Positions 32,617-44,144 are shown, counted from the stretch's first letter. The stretch: 64,000 nucleotides of DNA from Homarus americanus (GCF_018991925.1 NW_024737042.1:16247504-16311503), one strand, 5' to 3'. Translations and numbers: made by a program. The notes: generated from the sequence alone by a model not told the origin.

Positions 32617-35600
32617 ATGTCTGACCACGACGATTTGCTGGGAAATTTATATGAGGATTATGAGGAAGACGACGCCTCACAGACCCTCCCACCCCCCCTC
32701 ACGCCTCACACGCCGGGCGCGCCAAATTCAAAGGATGGGAGCCAGGATATACGTCAGTTAATCCACTTCCTACAAGTTTCTCAAGAGAAGGAAGCCCAAA
32801 GACGTCAATTAGAGGAGGAAAAACGACGTCAAGAGGAATTGTCAAGACAGTCAGAGGAATCAGCTTACCGTCTTCAACTTCAACAACAACACCAAGCTGA
32901 TAACCGCAAATTCCTGGACCTATTGGAATTGCTGGCAACGAGGACGACTTCACCAGCTGCCACAACCAATTCGCCAGCTTCAGCCTCTTCATCTATCCTT
33001 CAGACAACGCCTCCTCACACGTCACCTATCTCCCCTAGGTATGCCTCAGTGTCTTCTCAGCCACCTGTTCCAGTCTCAACTCTCGTCGACCTCTCTGTGC
33101 CTCCTCCACCGCCTGCCGTCTCGAGTACACCCCTGCACAGCAAGTCTTCAGTTCCCAGCCCCCCACCTCTTCAATCTGATGCAACATATCAAGTATACCG
33201 TCAATGGCGACGTCGTTTCGAAGACTTTGCTGTTATGTCTGACCTCAATCGAATGCCCCCTCATAAACAACTCATCCAATTAAGATCGTGCATTTCCCTC
33301 GATGTTCAACGCCTCCTAGAGCACACGCTAGCCATCCCCCCTGACTCCCCCAGGTCAGTGACAGAGGTTTTAAACGCCTTGCAGAGTCATTTCCGTGGCC
33401 TCCGCAATGAAGCTTTGCGTCGTAGGGAGCTGCTATCCTGCAAACAAGCTTCTGGGGAATCATTCTCAGACTTCTATGCACGACTTAAGGACCTAGCAAC
33501 CGAGGTGGACCTATGTACAGGCGATCCTGTAACCTGTGCTGAGATCCAGCTCAAGATGATCTTGCTGATGGGTGTACGTGACGAGGACCTGCTTCAGAAA
33601 CTCCTCACCCTCGACGCCGCCTCTTCCCTCACCGACTTCGTCACCTGTTGCAGGTCGTATGAGGCCACAAGAGAGGCTGCCTCAGCTATACACTCATCGC
33701 CATCTCAAGTCCACGCCGTCTCCACCTACAAGAGGAATCAACGCCAGATGCAGACGACGTCCTCTCCACAGCCCCCGTCACAGTCACCAGTTTCTTCTCC
33801 CGAATCCTGCAGAAACTGTCAGCGCCAGCATGGTCCAGGAAAGTGCCCTGCGGCTGATAGTACATGTCGAAACTGTGGGTTTCAAGGCCATTGGCCCCGC
33901 ACAACTCGATGTCCTGCCAACAAGGCCTCATGCAACGCTTGCAACAAGCAAGGACACTTCGCCAAGTGTTGCAGGTCCACCAAGAAGCCTCCATCTCCAG
34001 GTCAAAACGTCTCTTTACAGCCCGACAGAACGTCCACACCACCGTCTCCCAAGAACAACAAAGGATGCCGACGCGTGGATGATGCCTCGAGTGACAGGTC
34101 CCCCAAGCCCGTCAATGTTCGTCTGTCCTACGGTACCAACTCTTCCAACCTCCTGATGATACCTGACACGGGCGCGGACATCACGGTGATTGGACCAACA
34201 CACCTGGACGCCCTCAACATCCCCAGGAGTAGCCTGTCACCCACAGCCATGAACGACGTGCTCACAGCGGACGGGTCCCCGATGTCTCCACCTTTGGGTT
34301 GCTTCAAGGCAACACTACAGCTCGGTCCCAAGTCTTGCCTTGCCACAGTCCACGTCCATGAGGGCATCCAAACCCCTCTCTTGTCATGTGGCCATTGTCA
34401 GGACTTGGCCATCGTCTCATCCGAGTTCCCAAAGCCCATCCTCGCCGTGACACACCTCAACAGGTGTGCAGAGATACCTGTTTCAGCCATGACCACACCT
34501 GCTGCCGCCCGGGAGTTCTTTTTTCGTCAGTTCAGCGACGTCCTTGTCTCCAAGCCCGACCTCCAGAAGACGCCGCTCAAGAAGATGACAGGCCCCCCGA
34601 TGAGAATCCACCTCAAGCCTGGCGCGACGCCTTTCGCCATCCACACACCCAGGCCTATCCCCTTTGCCATACGGGACAAGGTGAAGGCGGAGCTCGATTC
34701 TCTGGTGCAGCAGGGGATCATCAGACACGCCGGTGAGGAGCCCTCCGAGTGGTGCCACCCTATGGTCTTGGCACCCAAGCCTGTAGGTGTTCGCATCACA
34801 GTGGACCTCACCCATCTCAACTCGCAGGTCTCCCGTCCCGCCCATCCATCGCCTACGCCCATCCAAGCAGTCCGCAGCGTCACCCCGTCTGCAAAGTTCT
34901 TTACCACGGCGGATGCACTACATGGGTACTGGCAAGTCGACCTGGCGGAAGAAGATCGCCACCTCACTACATTCATCACGCCCTACGGCCGCTTCCAACA
35001 CTGCCGCGGACCCATGGGCTTCGCAGCAACGGGGGATGCGTACTGCCTCCGTGGGGATATGGCTCTGCAGGGTGTCACCAACTGCGTGAAGGTCGTAGAT
35101 GACATCCTGCTCTTCGACGATGATCTCCCGGCCCACTTGAACCGAGTTCATCTGATGCTCACAAGATGTCGTGCCCATGGTATCACCCTGAACAAAGATA
35201 AATTTGTGGTCGCCGCCCCCCAAGTTAACTACTGCGGCTACAACATCTCGCCAGAGGGGATCTCAGCTGATGAGGAGAAGGTCAAGGCCATCAGGGACTT
35301 CCCTACTCCAGCGAACCTGACCGACCTTCGCTCATTTATGGGCCTGGTAAATCAGCTGGCCGACTTCTCCCCTAAAATCGCCACATCAGCCCAACCTCTA
35401 CGCCCCCTCATGAGCCCCAAGCGCTCTTTCCTCTGGACTCCTGACCACGACCTAGCGTTCAGGAATGTTAAGAAGGCGTTGCTGTCACCACCAGTCCTGG
35501 CACCCTTCGACCCGTCCTTACCAGTGGTCCTCCAGACCGACGCCTCCCGTCTATACGGCCTCGGATATGCCCTCCTTCAAGACCACGGCCAGGGTAGACT

Positions 35601-35631
35601 GTGCTTAGTTCAGTGTGGCTCCAGGTTTTGA
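32617..35631 (+). CDS. Gypsy gag-pol, first part: Gag, protease, reverse transcriptase, start of RNase H
   Basis: 1004 codons from ATG (MSDHDDLLGNLYEDYEEDD). A Gln/Arg coiled region is near residues 45-105, followed by a Pro/Ser linker and a capsid-like region with ELLSCKQASGESFSDFY near 265-290. Zinc knuckles lie near 397-455; the best is CNACNKQGHFAKCC (CX2CX4HX4C). The aspartic protease motif LMIPDTGADITVIG is near 513. RT motifs are ITVDLTHLN, FTTADALHGYWQVDL (first catalytic Asp), RGPMGFAATGDAY and CVKVVDDILLFDD (catalytic Asp pair; VVDD in place of YVDD). The RNase H start VVLQTDAS is near 970. The frame ends at 35631 in the middle of RNase H because one base is missing near 35628. Confidence 0.93.
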   Translation: MSDHDDLLGNLYEDYEEDDASQTLPPPLTPHTPGAPNSKDGSQDIRQLIHFLQVSQEKEAQRRQLEEEKRRQEELSRQSEESAYRLQLQQQHQADNRKFLDLLELLATRTTSPAATTNSPASASSSILQTTPPHTSPISPRYASVSSQPPVPVSTLVDLSVPPPPPAVSSTPLHSKSSVPSPPPLQSDATYQVYRQWRRRFEDFAVMSDLNRMPPHKQLIQLRSCISLDVQRLLEHTLAIPPDSPRSVTEVLNALQSHFRGLRNEALRRRELLSCKQASGESFSDFYARLKDLATEVDLCTGDPVTCAEIQLKMILLMGVRDEDLLQKLLTLDAASSLTDFVTCCRSYEATREAASAIHSSPSQVHAVSTYKRNQRQMQTTSSPQPPSQSPVSSPESCRNCQRQHGPGKCPAADSTCRNCGFQGHWPRTTRCPANKASCNACNKQGHFAKCCRSTKKPPSPGQNVSLQPDRTSTPPSPKNNKGCRRVDDASSDRSPKPVNVRLSYGTNSSNLLMIPDTGADITVIGPTHLDALNIPRSSLSPTAMNDVLTADGSPMSPPLGCFKATLQLGPKSCLATVHVHEGIQTPLLSCGHCQDLAIVSSEFPKPILAVTHLNRCAEIPVSAMTTPAAAREFFFRQFSDVLVSKPDLQKTPLKKMTGPPMRIHLKPGATPFAIHTPRPIPFAIRDKVKAELDSLVQQGIIRHAGEEPSEWCHPMVLAPKPVGVRITVDLTHLNSQVSRPAHPSPTPIQAVRSVTPSAKFFTTADALHGYWQVDLAEEDRHLTTFITPYGRFQHCRGPMGFAATGDAYCLRGDMALQGVTNCVKVVDDILLFDDDLPAHLNRVHLMLTRCRAHGITLNKDKFVVAAPQVNYCGYNISPEGISADEEKVKAIRDFPTPANLTDLRSFMGLVNQLADFSPKIATSAQPLRPLMSPKRSFLWTPDHDLAFRNVKKALLSPPVLAPFDPSLPVVLQTDASRLYGLGYALLQDHGQGRLCLVQCGSRF

Positions 35632-37349
35632 CGGACACGGAGACCAGATACGCCACCATTGAACTAGAGATGCTGGCAGTCGCCTGGGCTATGGCCAAGT
35701 GCCGCCTTTACCTGTTCGGCCTTGGGCATTTCACCCTCATGACGGACCATCGCCCGCTCATACCCATTCTTAATCACTACACGTTGGACGCCATCGAAAA
35801 TCCTCGCCTCCAACGTCTCAAAGAGAAGACCGCCCCTTACGTCTTTACAGCTGTGTGGCGCGCCGGGAAGCTTCTGTGCATACCAGACGCCCTCTCCCGA
35901 GCCCCTGTTAGTCGCCCCACACCTGAAGATGAAGTCGACTGTACCACGGCCGCTGCTCACGTTCGGTCTTTAGTGACACACACAGCCACTTCTCTTGCTG
36001 ACAAGACGACGACGACGCCCTCCATCGAAGACGATAGGACTCTCCAGGAGCTTCGCATCGCCGCCGCTCAAGACCCGGCATACGTCCAACTCCTCGACTA
36101 CGTCTCCGCTGGATTCCCCACCAACCGCTACGACATTCACGCCTCCGCCCTCCCCTTCTGGAAGCTAAGGGATAGCCTCTATGCGGACGGAGAGCTGGTG
36201 TTGTACGGCCCCAGGATCGTCGTTCCCGCTGCCCTCCGCCGGCGCACCTTATCCCGCCTCCATGACAGCCACCGCGGCGTTGAAGCCACCAGGCGCAGAG
36301 CCCGTCAGACCGTCTTCTGGCCTGGTATTGACGCCGATATTAAGAGCACGGTTGAGGCCTGTGAGCCTTGCCAGCAACTCCAGCCCAGCCAGCAACAAGA
36401 GCCGTACCTGTGCAATGACCTCCCAAAGCGGCCCTTTGAGTCCGTGTCCGCCGACTTCTTTAATGTGGCCGGAAAGTCTTTCCTGGTGGTCGCCGACAGG
36501 CTCTCTGGATGGCCCGTGGTAGTTCCCTGTGGTCGGGACACCACCTCTTCCAGGGTCATCCGGATGTTTTGTTGCTTCTTCCGGGAAGTCGGAGTGCCTC
36601 TCCGCCTCCGAACCGACGGTGGGCCCCCGTTCAATAGCCACGAGTTCAAGAGCTTCGCCGAACGCTGGGGCGTCCACCACATCGTCACCTCCCCTCATTA
36701 CCCGCAGGCGAATGGCCACGCCGAGGCAGCGGTAAAGTCCGTAAAATACCTCATCCTCAAGACAGCACCGACGGGGAACCTGGACTGCGAGGAGTTCGAC
36801 AGGGGCCTACTGGAACTCCGTAACACCCCTACCCCTGCCGGACGCTCTCCTGCCCAGGTGTTGTATGGCCGCCCCCTTCGTACTTGTGTGCCTGCCCACC
36901 CCCAGTCCTTCTTAGATGAATGGCAGATCAAGGCGGACGAGTGTGACCGCCGTGAGGCTGCCCGGATGGCCCAAGTGACAAGCCACTATGACGCCCAAGC
37001 CCGCCCCCTTCCCAGGTTGGCCGTCGGCCAGCAAGTACGAATCCAGGACCCGACGTCACACCGCTGGGACAAGGTCGGGGTCGTCATGGGCCGTGGCGAG
37101 TCTCGTTCGTACCAAGTCCGCCTCCCCAGTGGTCGTGTGTGGTGGCGAAACAGACGCCACCTCCGCCCAGTGCCATCCTCTAGTGACGAACCTTCCTCCC
37201 CGTCCCCTGTGTCCCCTTGCCCAGACCAGGAACGAAGGTCGTCAGTTGATCCTCCCATTGTCCCTCGCCGCTCCCCCCGACTCATGGAAAAAGAGTCCGT
37301 AGCCGCTCGAGATTGCACTACGAGCGTAAAGGGGGAGGGAGGTGTATAG
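35601..37349 (+). CDS. Gypsy pol, second part: rest of RNase H and integrase
   Basis: The reading frame resumes in another phase with TDTETRYATIELEMLAVAWA and HFTLMTDHRPLI, the remainder of RNase H, then PDALSRAPV. Integrase follows: an HHCC finger (HDSHRGVEATRRRA, CEPCQQ), the core with FESVSADFF (first Asp, near 36450), LRTDGGPPF (second Asp, near 36615) and HYPQANGHAEAAVK (Glu, near 36723). A C-terminal domain ends in IVPRRSPRLMEK. The open stretch starts at GTG 35601 only by convention; it has no start of its own and would be made as part of gag-pol. The stop codon lies in the first bases of the 3' LTR. Confidence 0.92.
   Translation: MLSSVWLQVLTDTETRYATIELEMLAVAWAMAKCRLYLFGLGHFTLMTDHRPLIPILNHYTLDAIENPRLQRLKEKTAPYVFTAVWRAGKLLCIPDALSRAPVSRPTPEDEVDCTTAAAHVRSLVTHTATSLADKTTTTPSIEDDRTLQELRIAAAQDPAYVQLLDYVSAGFPTNRYDIHASALPFWKLRDSLYADGELVLYGPRIVVPAALRRRTLSRLHDSHRGVEATRRRARQTVFWPGIDADIKSTVEACEPCQQLQPSQQQEPYLCNDLPKRPFESVSADFFNVAGKSFLVVADRLSGWPVVVPCGRDTTSSRVIRMFCCFFREVGVPLRLRTDGGPPFNSHEFKSFAERWGVHHIVTSPHYPQANGHAEAAVKSVKYLILKTAPTGNLDCEEFDRGLLELRNTPTPAGRSPAQVLYGRPLRTCVPAHPQSFLDEWQIKADECDRREAARMAQVTSHYDAQARPLPRLAVGQQVRIQDPTSHRWDKVGVVMGRGESRSYQVRLPSGRVWWRNRRHLRPVPSSSDEPSSPSPVSPCPDQERRSSVDPPIVPRRSPRLMEKESVAARDCTTSVKGEGGV
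37328..37342 (+). promoter_or_regulatory. polypurine tract
   Basis: AAAGGGGGAGGGAGG immediately before the 3' LTR, the expected plus-strand DNA primer. Confidence 0.85.
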
Positions 37350-37758
37350 ATATGTACATACCAAGATATGGGAACACGCCTGACGCCAAGACTCCGTCAC
37401 CATTCATTGTACCATTTATTCACATGTCTGTATTACTACATATTATTATAGCATGTCTGATGTCTATGCTTATGTCTAATGCCTATGTCCATTTACTATG
37501 TCCCGATGTACTATGTCTGTACCGCGCTAGTCGAGTAATTAGAAGACCTCATTTATTGTCCTAGTAATGTCTAGCAACTCTCCTTGCCTAGCTAGCTAAT
37601 TTCCCTCAGATCGGCTCCGGCCTACCTACGGTCCGGGGTCCCTTGTGCTCGCTCCTGTATCGGTCGGCTATCACGCCAAGTCTTGTACACTTATTGAATA
37701 TACCTACTGCTCGTGCTCTGGAGTTTCAAGAACCTTGTCTAGGATTGCATCCACTACA
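37343..37758 (+). mobile_element. 3' LTR of the Gypsy element
   Basis: 416 bp, starting TGTATAGATATGTACATACC. It ends CCACTACA just before the ATAAC duplication. Confidence 0.93.
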
Positions 37759-37763
37759 ATAAC

Positions 37764-38217
<454 letters not shown>

Positions 38218-38280
38218 ATGTATGTGTGTATGTATGTATAAATAAATAAATAAACAAAATAACAATAAAAAAATAAAAGC

Positions 38281-38437
38281 AGGAGGACAAGCCTCGCCCC
38301 CCCAGGATCACACTAGTGACTGAGGAGACATGGGAGGTTATTCGGCAGCAAAAAACTTAGCAAGGAGCGAGGCATTTCGGAACGTATTCATTCACCCAGA
38401 TCGTACGGTAATGCAGAGGGAACAGCACAAGAAGCTC
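38281..38437 (+). pseudogene. family-2 ORF1 fragment, before the insertion
   Basis: Encodes DKPRPPRI and, after a one-base indel near 38352, [20 protein letters not shown] then QREQHKKLL. These are the same blocks as the minus-strand ORF1 at 20.5 kb. Confidence 0.8.
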
Positions 38438-38524
38438 CTTTTTTTTTTTTTTTTTTTTTTTAAGGGGGATTAGCCCACCCGGACACAGGTCACTGACCCA
38501 CATCGGGGCCTGGGGGGCGAAAAT

Positions 38525-38565
<41 letters not shown>

Positions 38566-38943
38566 TAGTCACAATAATTCATAATAAATAAAATTTATGA
38601 TAAAACAAACAAAATAAAATAATAAAATAATGATGATAATAATACAGTAACTGTAATAATATTAATAATAAAGAACAAAAAATACAAAAATGAAAAAAAA
38701 GATCAAAAGTGAGAAACGATATATGTATGTTGTGTTGTCAATGGTAAGAGAAACAATTGAGACCCTGCAATTGCGTGTAAATGAAGCAGAAAGTCAGATC
38801 AGCAACCTGGGACTTGGTCACAATTTTCGTGATGCCATATGGCAGCAGGGTCTACCATTAGACAACACATTATGCTTCCAATATCTTCCCAGGCAGTAGT
38901 ACCTCCCTGTTTGGTAGCTGCCTACTACCTACTACCTACCATG
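38438..38943. mobile_element. insertion with a 22-T tract, unassigned
   Basis: It separates AAGAAGCTCC from TGCAGG-CTTGAAGCAG, which are adjacent in the other copy at 16.5 kb. It opens with a poly(T) run, so it may be a poly(A)-tailed element on the minus strand. A stretch of ATA/AAT repeats follows, with a 69-codon frame (38690-38899) that I do not recognise. Confidence 0.6.
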
Positions 38944-39210
38944 CAGGGCTTGAAGCAGAAGAGGGTGGAGTCAAGGAGAAACGGGGACGGGTGTACATGG
39001 GTTATATTCAGTGGGAGGGTAGTGGAAGCAAGTGTGCCGACAAAGAGCCAGGGGGGCAGAAGCGCACCCTCCACCCGCTCTACTCCTCACCCGGGAGGTG
39101 GCACCAGCTCTGCCTACCAGACAGGACGAGGCGAGCGCCGTGTAAACAATGACATTTCTAACCACACCCTGCAAATTACAGTGTACTTAGCAAATGCTGC
39201 AGCTTCTGAG
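38944..39210 (+). pseudogene. family-2 ORF1 C-terminal part
   Basis: LKQKRVESRRNGDGCTWVIF and an Arg/Ser/Gly-rich tail, then the spacer before the endonuclease frame. Confidence 0.65.
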
Positions 39211-39229
39211 AATGGAAGGGGGCCGGAGT

Positions 39230-42200
39230 TACTACTAAGAGCAGAGACGTTACCGAGAACAAATTCTGGCTTGAATGGCATACTGACACGGTCCTTGATA
39301 AGAGAGAAGAGTTTCAAACAATACTGAAGGAACACCAACCCGATATTGTAGGAGTTGTAGAACTGTTGTACAAGAACAGGAGAATCGACCCAGAGGAATG
39401 TGAGTTCAATATTGCTGGATGTGACTCATTTACGTACCTTTCTCAAGAAACTTTCAAGAGGGGTGTGGATATCTTTGCTAGGCAAGTCCTTAAGAACATA
39501 AGAACATAAGAAAATAAGGAGTCTGCAATAGGCCGGTTGGCCTGTGCATGGCAGCTCCCGTCAAGAGTTACTACCACTCTCTATCATCCATGAATCTATC
39601 TAGCCTCCTTTTGAAACTTTCCAGAGTTCCCGCACGTACTACAAAGTTGCTAAGCTTGTTCCACTCGTCCACCACCCTATTTGTGAACCAGTTTCTTCCT
39701 ATCTCCCTCCTAAACCTAAACTTATCCAACTTGAATCCGTTGCTCCGAGTCCTATCCTGCTCGGATATTATAAGAACTTTATCTATATCCCCTTTATTGA
39801 TTCCTTTCACCCACTTAAATACTTCTATCATATCTCCCCGCACTCTTCGAGGGTACAGGGAGAGGATGTGTTTGGAGAGTCCAAGTGGTGTAAAATTAAA
39901 TTAAAGGGAGGGGGTTTACTTATTGTCGGGTGTAACTACAGATCCCAAACTGTAGCCCACTAAATCAAAGGAACTTAAGAACCTCAATAGACAAAGCAGC
40001 GATGCTCAACCCTAGCCACCTCCTTATCATGGGGGACTTTAACTATGGCGACATCGATTGGAGAAACGAGTTCAACCCTAATTACTTGAATAACCCTGCT
40101 ATTCTTTTTGTAGAAACTCTAAGAGAAAATTTTCTGTTCCAACATGTTAAAGACCCGACACATTACAGAGGGGAGCAAACACCCAAGCCACTAGACCTCA
40201 TCATAACAAACGAGGAAGGTATGGTGGCCAAACTGGAATATCCAGCCCCAGTTGGCACCAGTCACCGTGTAGTGTTGTCATTCAGATTTAACTGTTACCT
40301 AGTTCAAGATATAGCCAGGCCAAGGTGCAAATATTACAAGGGAAATTGCAATGTGATGAGGGAAGAGATGAGGGGTATCAACTGGCCTGACTCATTAAGG
40401 CACAAGAACCCAGACACTGCGCTCAATATCATAACTAGTAAATTGACCCATTTGATCGATAAATATATACCCAAGACCAAACCCAGTGCCTCTGGGAATA
40501 TGAGGGGTTCCCTACCCATGAATCATGCGGCGGTCGACAAAGTTAAGAAGAAAACTCAGAAATTCAAGACGTGGATTAGGTCAAACGATGAGCAAGACAG
40601 GAGGATGTATGCAAGAGCCAGAAACCAAGCAAAGTCAGAGTGTAGAAGGGCTGAAAAGGAATTCCAGAAGCCGGTTGCAAGCGAGGTCAAGTCAAACCCA
40701 AAGGCGTTTTACCGCTATGCAAAGCCGAAATTAAAAACGAGAGTAGGAGTATCAGACCTGAGGCTTGAAGATGGTAGTTACGCAGATTCTGACCAGAATA
40801 AAGCTGAGGCATTGAACAGCTTATTTTCCTCGGTGTTTACAAGAGAGAATGCGATTAACCTTCCTGCATTTGAGGATAGACGGTTTGACTCAGCACTGAC
40901 CCACATTGTGTTCATAGAAGAGGGTATAAGAAATAAACTGTCAAAGCTAAAGGTCCATAAGAGTCCCGGCCCTGACTTGGTGCATCCCACAGTGCTAAGA
41001 GAGTTGTGAAACGAGCTTGCTGAGCCCCTGAAGATCCTATTCTGTAAATGCCTGGATGAACAAAAGGTCCCCAGTAATTGGAAAATGACTTATGTGAGTC
41101 CTATCTTCAAGAAGGGCGATCGTCACTCCACGAACAAATATAGACCGGTGAGCCTGACCAGTATAATATGCAAAGTACTAGAGAGTATTATCAGAGATGC
41201 CGCGATGGAACATCTACTACGAAACAACCTTGTAAAGAATTGCCAGCACGGTTTATGCCGGAGCGCTCCTGCTTAACACAATTGCTCAAGGTATTGGATA
41301 TTTGGACCCATATCCTGGAACGGGGTGATAATATCGACATTATATACCTAGATTTTGCCAAGGCTTTCGATAGTGTACCCGCGAAAGGCTGAAAATCAAA
41401 CTGGAGGGGTACGGAATTCGGGGAAATGTCCTAGCGTGGATAGAAGACTTTCTATATGATCGTAAGCAGTGTGGGCCCGCTGTTGTTTGTTTGTTTCATA
41501 AATGACATGCCTGACGTTGTACATTCCTCCATACAAATGTTTGCGAATAACGCCAAGCTATTTCGGGAAATCAAGAACCAAGCGTACTGTGAAGAGCTGC
41601 TGAAGGATCTCTATGAGCTCCAAGAATGGTCGAAGAAATGGCTGCTGAGATTCAGTGTCACGAAGTGTAAGAGGATGCACCTGGGGCGTACCATCGATAA
41701 GGAGGCGTATCATATGTCCCAACGGGATGAAGAAACTGCACTATTTGAGACTGAATGTGAGAAGGACCTAGGTGTGTATGTTAACAATGAACTTAAGTTC
41801 TCGGGCCATTGCGAGAAGAAGGTAAATCAGGCAAATAAATTATTAGGGCTTATAAGAAGGTCGTTCAGATATCTAGACGGTCTGTCCTTCGTAACGATCT
41901 TCACGAGTGAAGTGCTTCCCCATCTGGGGTACTGTCACCCTGTCTGGTCCCAGAGACATGCTAGGGACTGTCAGTTGGTTGAAAATGTTCGAAGGAGGGC
42001 TACCGTGAGAGATTAGAGCGCTTGAATTTGCCTAGCTTATACTACAGACGAGCAAGGGGCGACCTAATTGAGGTGGATAAGCATCTCAAGGGACACTACT
42101 AGGTCGAGTGTCCTTACTTAAGAGCTGGCGGATGCTTTCCCCACAAGGGGTCACAGCTCAAGATTGAAGAAGCCGCAGGTCCAGAAAACTGTGAAGGCAA

Positions 42201-42394
42201 ATTTTTACGGAGTGAGCCTTGTGAACTCTTGGAACAGTCTGCCAGAAAGTGTTGTGACGGCACCGAGTGTGAGCTCTTTCAAGACTGGACTTGACCAACA
42301 CTGGAGCAGGTTCAGGTACTTTCAGGAGCCGGTGCATGCCCAGTACTTGCCAACAGTTCGTAACAGAGACGTGACCGATCGCCCAAGCGGCTAG
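39230..42394 (+). pseudogene. family-2 ORF2: endonuclease and reverse transcriptase, multiply broken
   Basis: Endonuclease remains start near 39277 (NSGLNG, then a frame change and KEHQPDIVGVVELLYK) and are cut by the CR1-3 insertion. They resume with WCKIKLKGGGLLIVG and the intact stretch 40002-41009 (LIMGDFNYGDIDW, KPLDLIITN, GTSHRVVLSF, HKSPGPDLVHPTVL). RT continues in other frames: IFKKGDRHSTNKYRPVSL, VLESIIRDAAMEHL, IDIIYLDFAKAFDSV, and 41456-42016. The active site there is MFANNAKLF: both Asp codons of FADD have become Asn. The C-terminal part ends at 42394 (RDRDVTDRPSG). A deletion near 41460 removes most of the segment before the active site. Confidence 0.85.
39490..39850 (-). mobile_element. 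5'-truncated CR1-3 copy inserted in family 2
   Basis: The minus strand ends in the CTTATGTTCTTATGTTCTTA tail and encodes the last 90 residues of ORF2 (MIEVFKWVKGINKGDIDKVL to the stop). The host words AGGCAAG and GGGTACAGGG flank it. Confidence 0.88.
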
Positions 42395-42440
42395 CGAGCC
42401 GATTAGTGGTGAAGAGGACAAAAGTAAAAAGCATACAGAA

Positions 42441-43528
42441 AAAAAATATGTTTTATTCTCTGGCGTAAAGATAATTAAGTATTTTTTAAGGGGAGATATT
42501 AATTATTTATTTTATGTGGTATAAAATTATTACTTGAGCAATTGAGCAGTTATAAAGACCTTTATGATATTTTTTTGTATTTCTGTGGCATATCATTATC
42601 AGCAAACAAACATAGACAAAATAGAACTTCATGTCAGAAAGCAGTAGAGAGTTTATGAAGGAAGAAATTTTAATAATATACTGGAGTCACCCATCAAATG
42701 TTACCCAAACAAATATTATCAGTGCTGGGGAAACCATTAACAGTTTAAAATATAACATTATACAATAAATATACGTAACATGAATATTTTATCTTATTAC
42801 ACAAAAATGAGACAAAATCTTTCCTATTAAGTTTATTGAGGACATTATGAGAAAAGAAAAAAGTCTTTTTCGGTCCTCACGGTAACTTGTGTAGTGTAAG
42901 CTTTGCATAATATGGCGTAAGGTTGTAAACGTAGCATGGGTGTGTCAACAGTAAGCAGAATTCCAGCAATGTTTTGGTGCGTGGGAAGCTGCAAGCAAGC
43001 ATCAGCAAGCAGGCAACCAACTGCTGAAAGAATTGTAAGCTCAAGTTTTGCCTGACTGGATGTGAGAACGCTTCAAGTGTGTGGGAGCTGCCTTCGCAAA
43101 GTTCGTATTCTAGATCTTATTTTTTTCCCGTGGAACTTAATAAAAAAAGAGAAACTTAAAACCTTGCCTGCTTTCTCAGAGGTTTTTATGTGTAACTTTT
43201 TATCGACGAACTTAAGAACGGTTAAAAGGGTGTCCGGGTTTTCAAGAGTTCGTAAATTAGAACTGTTCACTTCACGTAGGTAAGGCGGAACATTAAGTTA
43301 CAGTAAAGTCTTAATCCAACTACGACGCCATCTTTGTTTCCGTAACAACAGACGTGAGAGAAATACTGATAAAGAAAGAAGAGGGGAGACAAATACTTGG
43401 AAGAGAGACAAAGAGAAAGCGCTTGACAGCCATAGGGAGAGACAAATACCTAGAATGAGAGGCAAAGAGAGAGATTCACACCTGGAGACAAACCTAGACA
43501 GAGACAGAAAAAGAAAGAGAAGGCGCTA

Positions 43529-43529
<1 letters not shown>
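42441..43529. other. unassigned sequence
   Basis: About 1.1 kb, AT-rich, no recognisable gene or element. GA-rich near 43360-43520. Confidence 0.4.

Positions 43530-43584
<55 letters not shown>
43530..43584. repeat. (AC)n microsatellite
   Basis: About 27 units. Confidence 0.97.
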
Positions 43585-43585
<1 letters not shown>

Positions 43586-43734
43586 CATACCAGTAGTAGG
43601 TAGAGCTGAACACAGTCAACAAAACGAAGAATAAAACTTTTGGTGGGTATTGTCTGGAGAGCAGCGAGCCGGCGAAGCAGAACGGATGAGATGTCCAACG
43701 GGCGGAAGACGGAAGGAGGGGCGGAGCTTGTGGG

Positions 43735-43996
43735 ACGGAGCGGCCATGTGTGTAGTGTGTGGGGGATGTGGGAGGGTGTGGGATGGTGTGGGGGTATGAG
43801 AGGGAGTGTGGGTGACTGTGGGGCGGGGCAGTCATGTGAGTAGGGTGTGAGGTGTGGGAGTGTGGGAGAGTGTGTGAGTGGGTGTGGGGTGTAGGAGGGT
43901 GTGGGGCGAGGCGGCCATGTGAGTAGTGTGTGGGGGGTGTGATGGTGTTTAGGGTGTGGGAGTGTAGGGTGTGTTAGTGGATGTGGGGCGGGCCGT

Positions 43997-44030
<34 letters not shown>
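43735..44030. repeat. GTGTGGGGG-type minisatellite ending in (GT)n
   Basis: GTGTGGGGGATGTGGGAGGG with many variants. CGGCCATGTG-GTAGTGTG blocks recur at 43740, 43830 and 43910. It ends with about 15 GT units. Confidence 0.85.
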
Positions 44031-44141
44031 GTTTAGCTGTGATGAACGCTAATTAGCGTTCACTTGTTTAGACAGCAATGGGCAGGTAAATAAACCAACT
44101 TTCCTTTCAACCATTTGCCACAACAATTAAAGAACACCTGT

Positions 44142-44144
<3 letters not shown>

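Larger units (their letters stand above)
31710..37758 (+). mobile_element. Ty3/Gypsy LTR retrotransposon, structurally complete, 6.05 kb
   Basis: Two LTRs (407 and 416 bp) begin TGTATAGATATG and end CACA/TACA. ATAAC at 31705-31709 and 37759-37763 is a perfect 5-bp target duplication. Inside are a primer-binding-site candidate, a single gag-pol frame with protease, RT, RNase H and integrase in Gypsy order, and a purine-rich tract before the 3' LTR. No envelope frame. The LTRs differ at roughly one base in 12-15 and by a 16-bp indel, so the insertion is not recent. The gag-pol frame is broken once. Confidence 0.95.
38272..42440 (+). mobile_element. CR1-like family 2, second copy, with two insertions inside
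   Basis: Plus-strand counterpart of 10745-13590 and 16450-21258. It starts inside ORF1 (AAAAGCAGG, matching the minus copy at 20.65 kb) and runs to GACCGATCGCCCAAGCGGCT and a short A-rich end. It is interrupted by a T-tract insertion (38438-38943) and by a CR1-3 end (39490-39850). Several frameshifts; not autonomous. Confidence 0.85.

Noticed and set aside
33572..34156. 194-codon frame overlapping Gypsy gag in another phase, and minus frames at 34.5-36.7 kb
   Set aside because: Shadows of the gag-pol coding sequence; no motif of their own.
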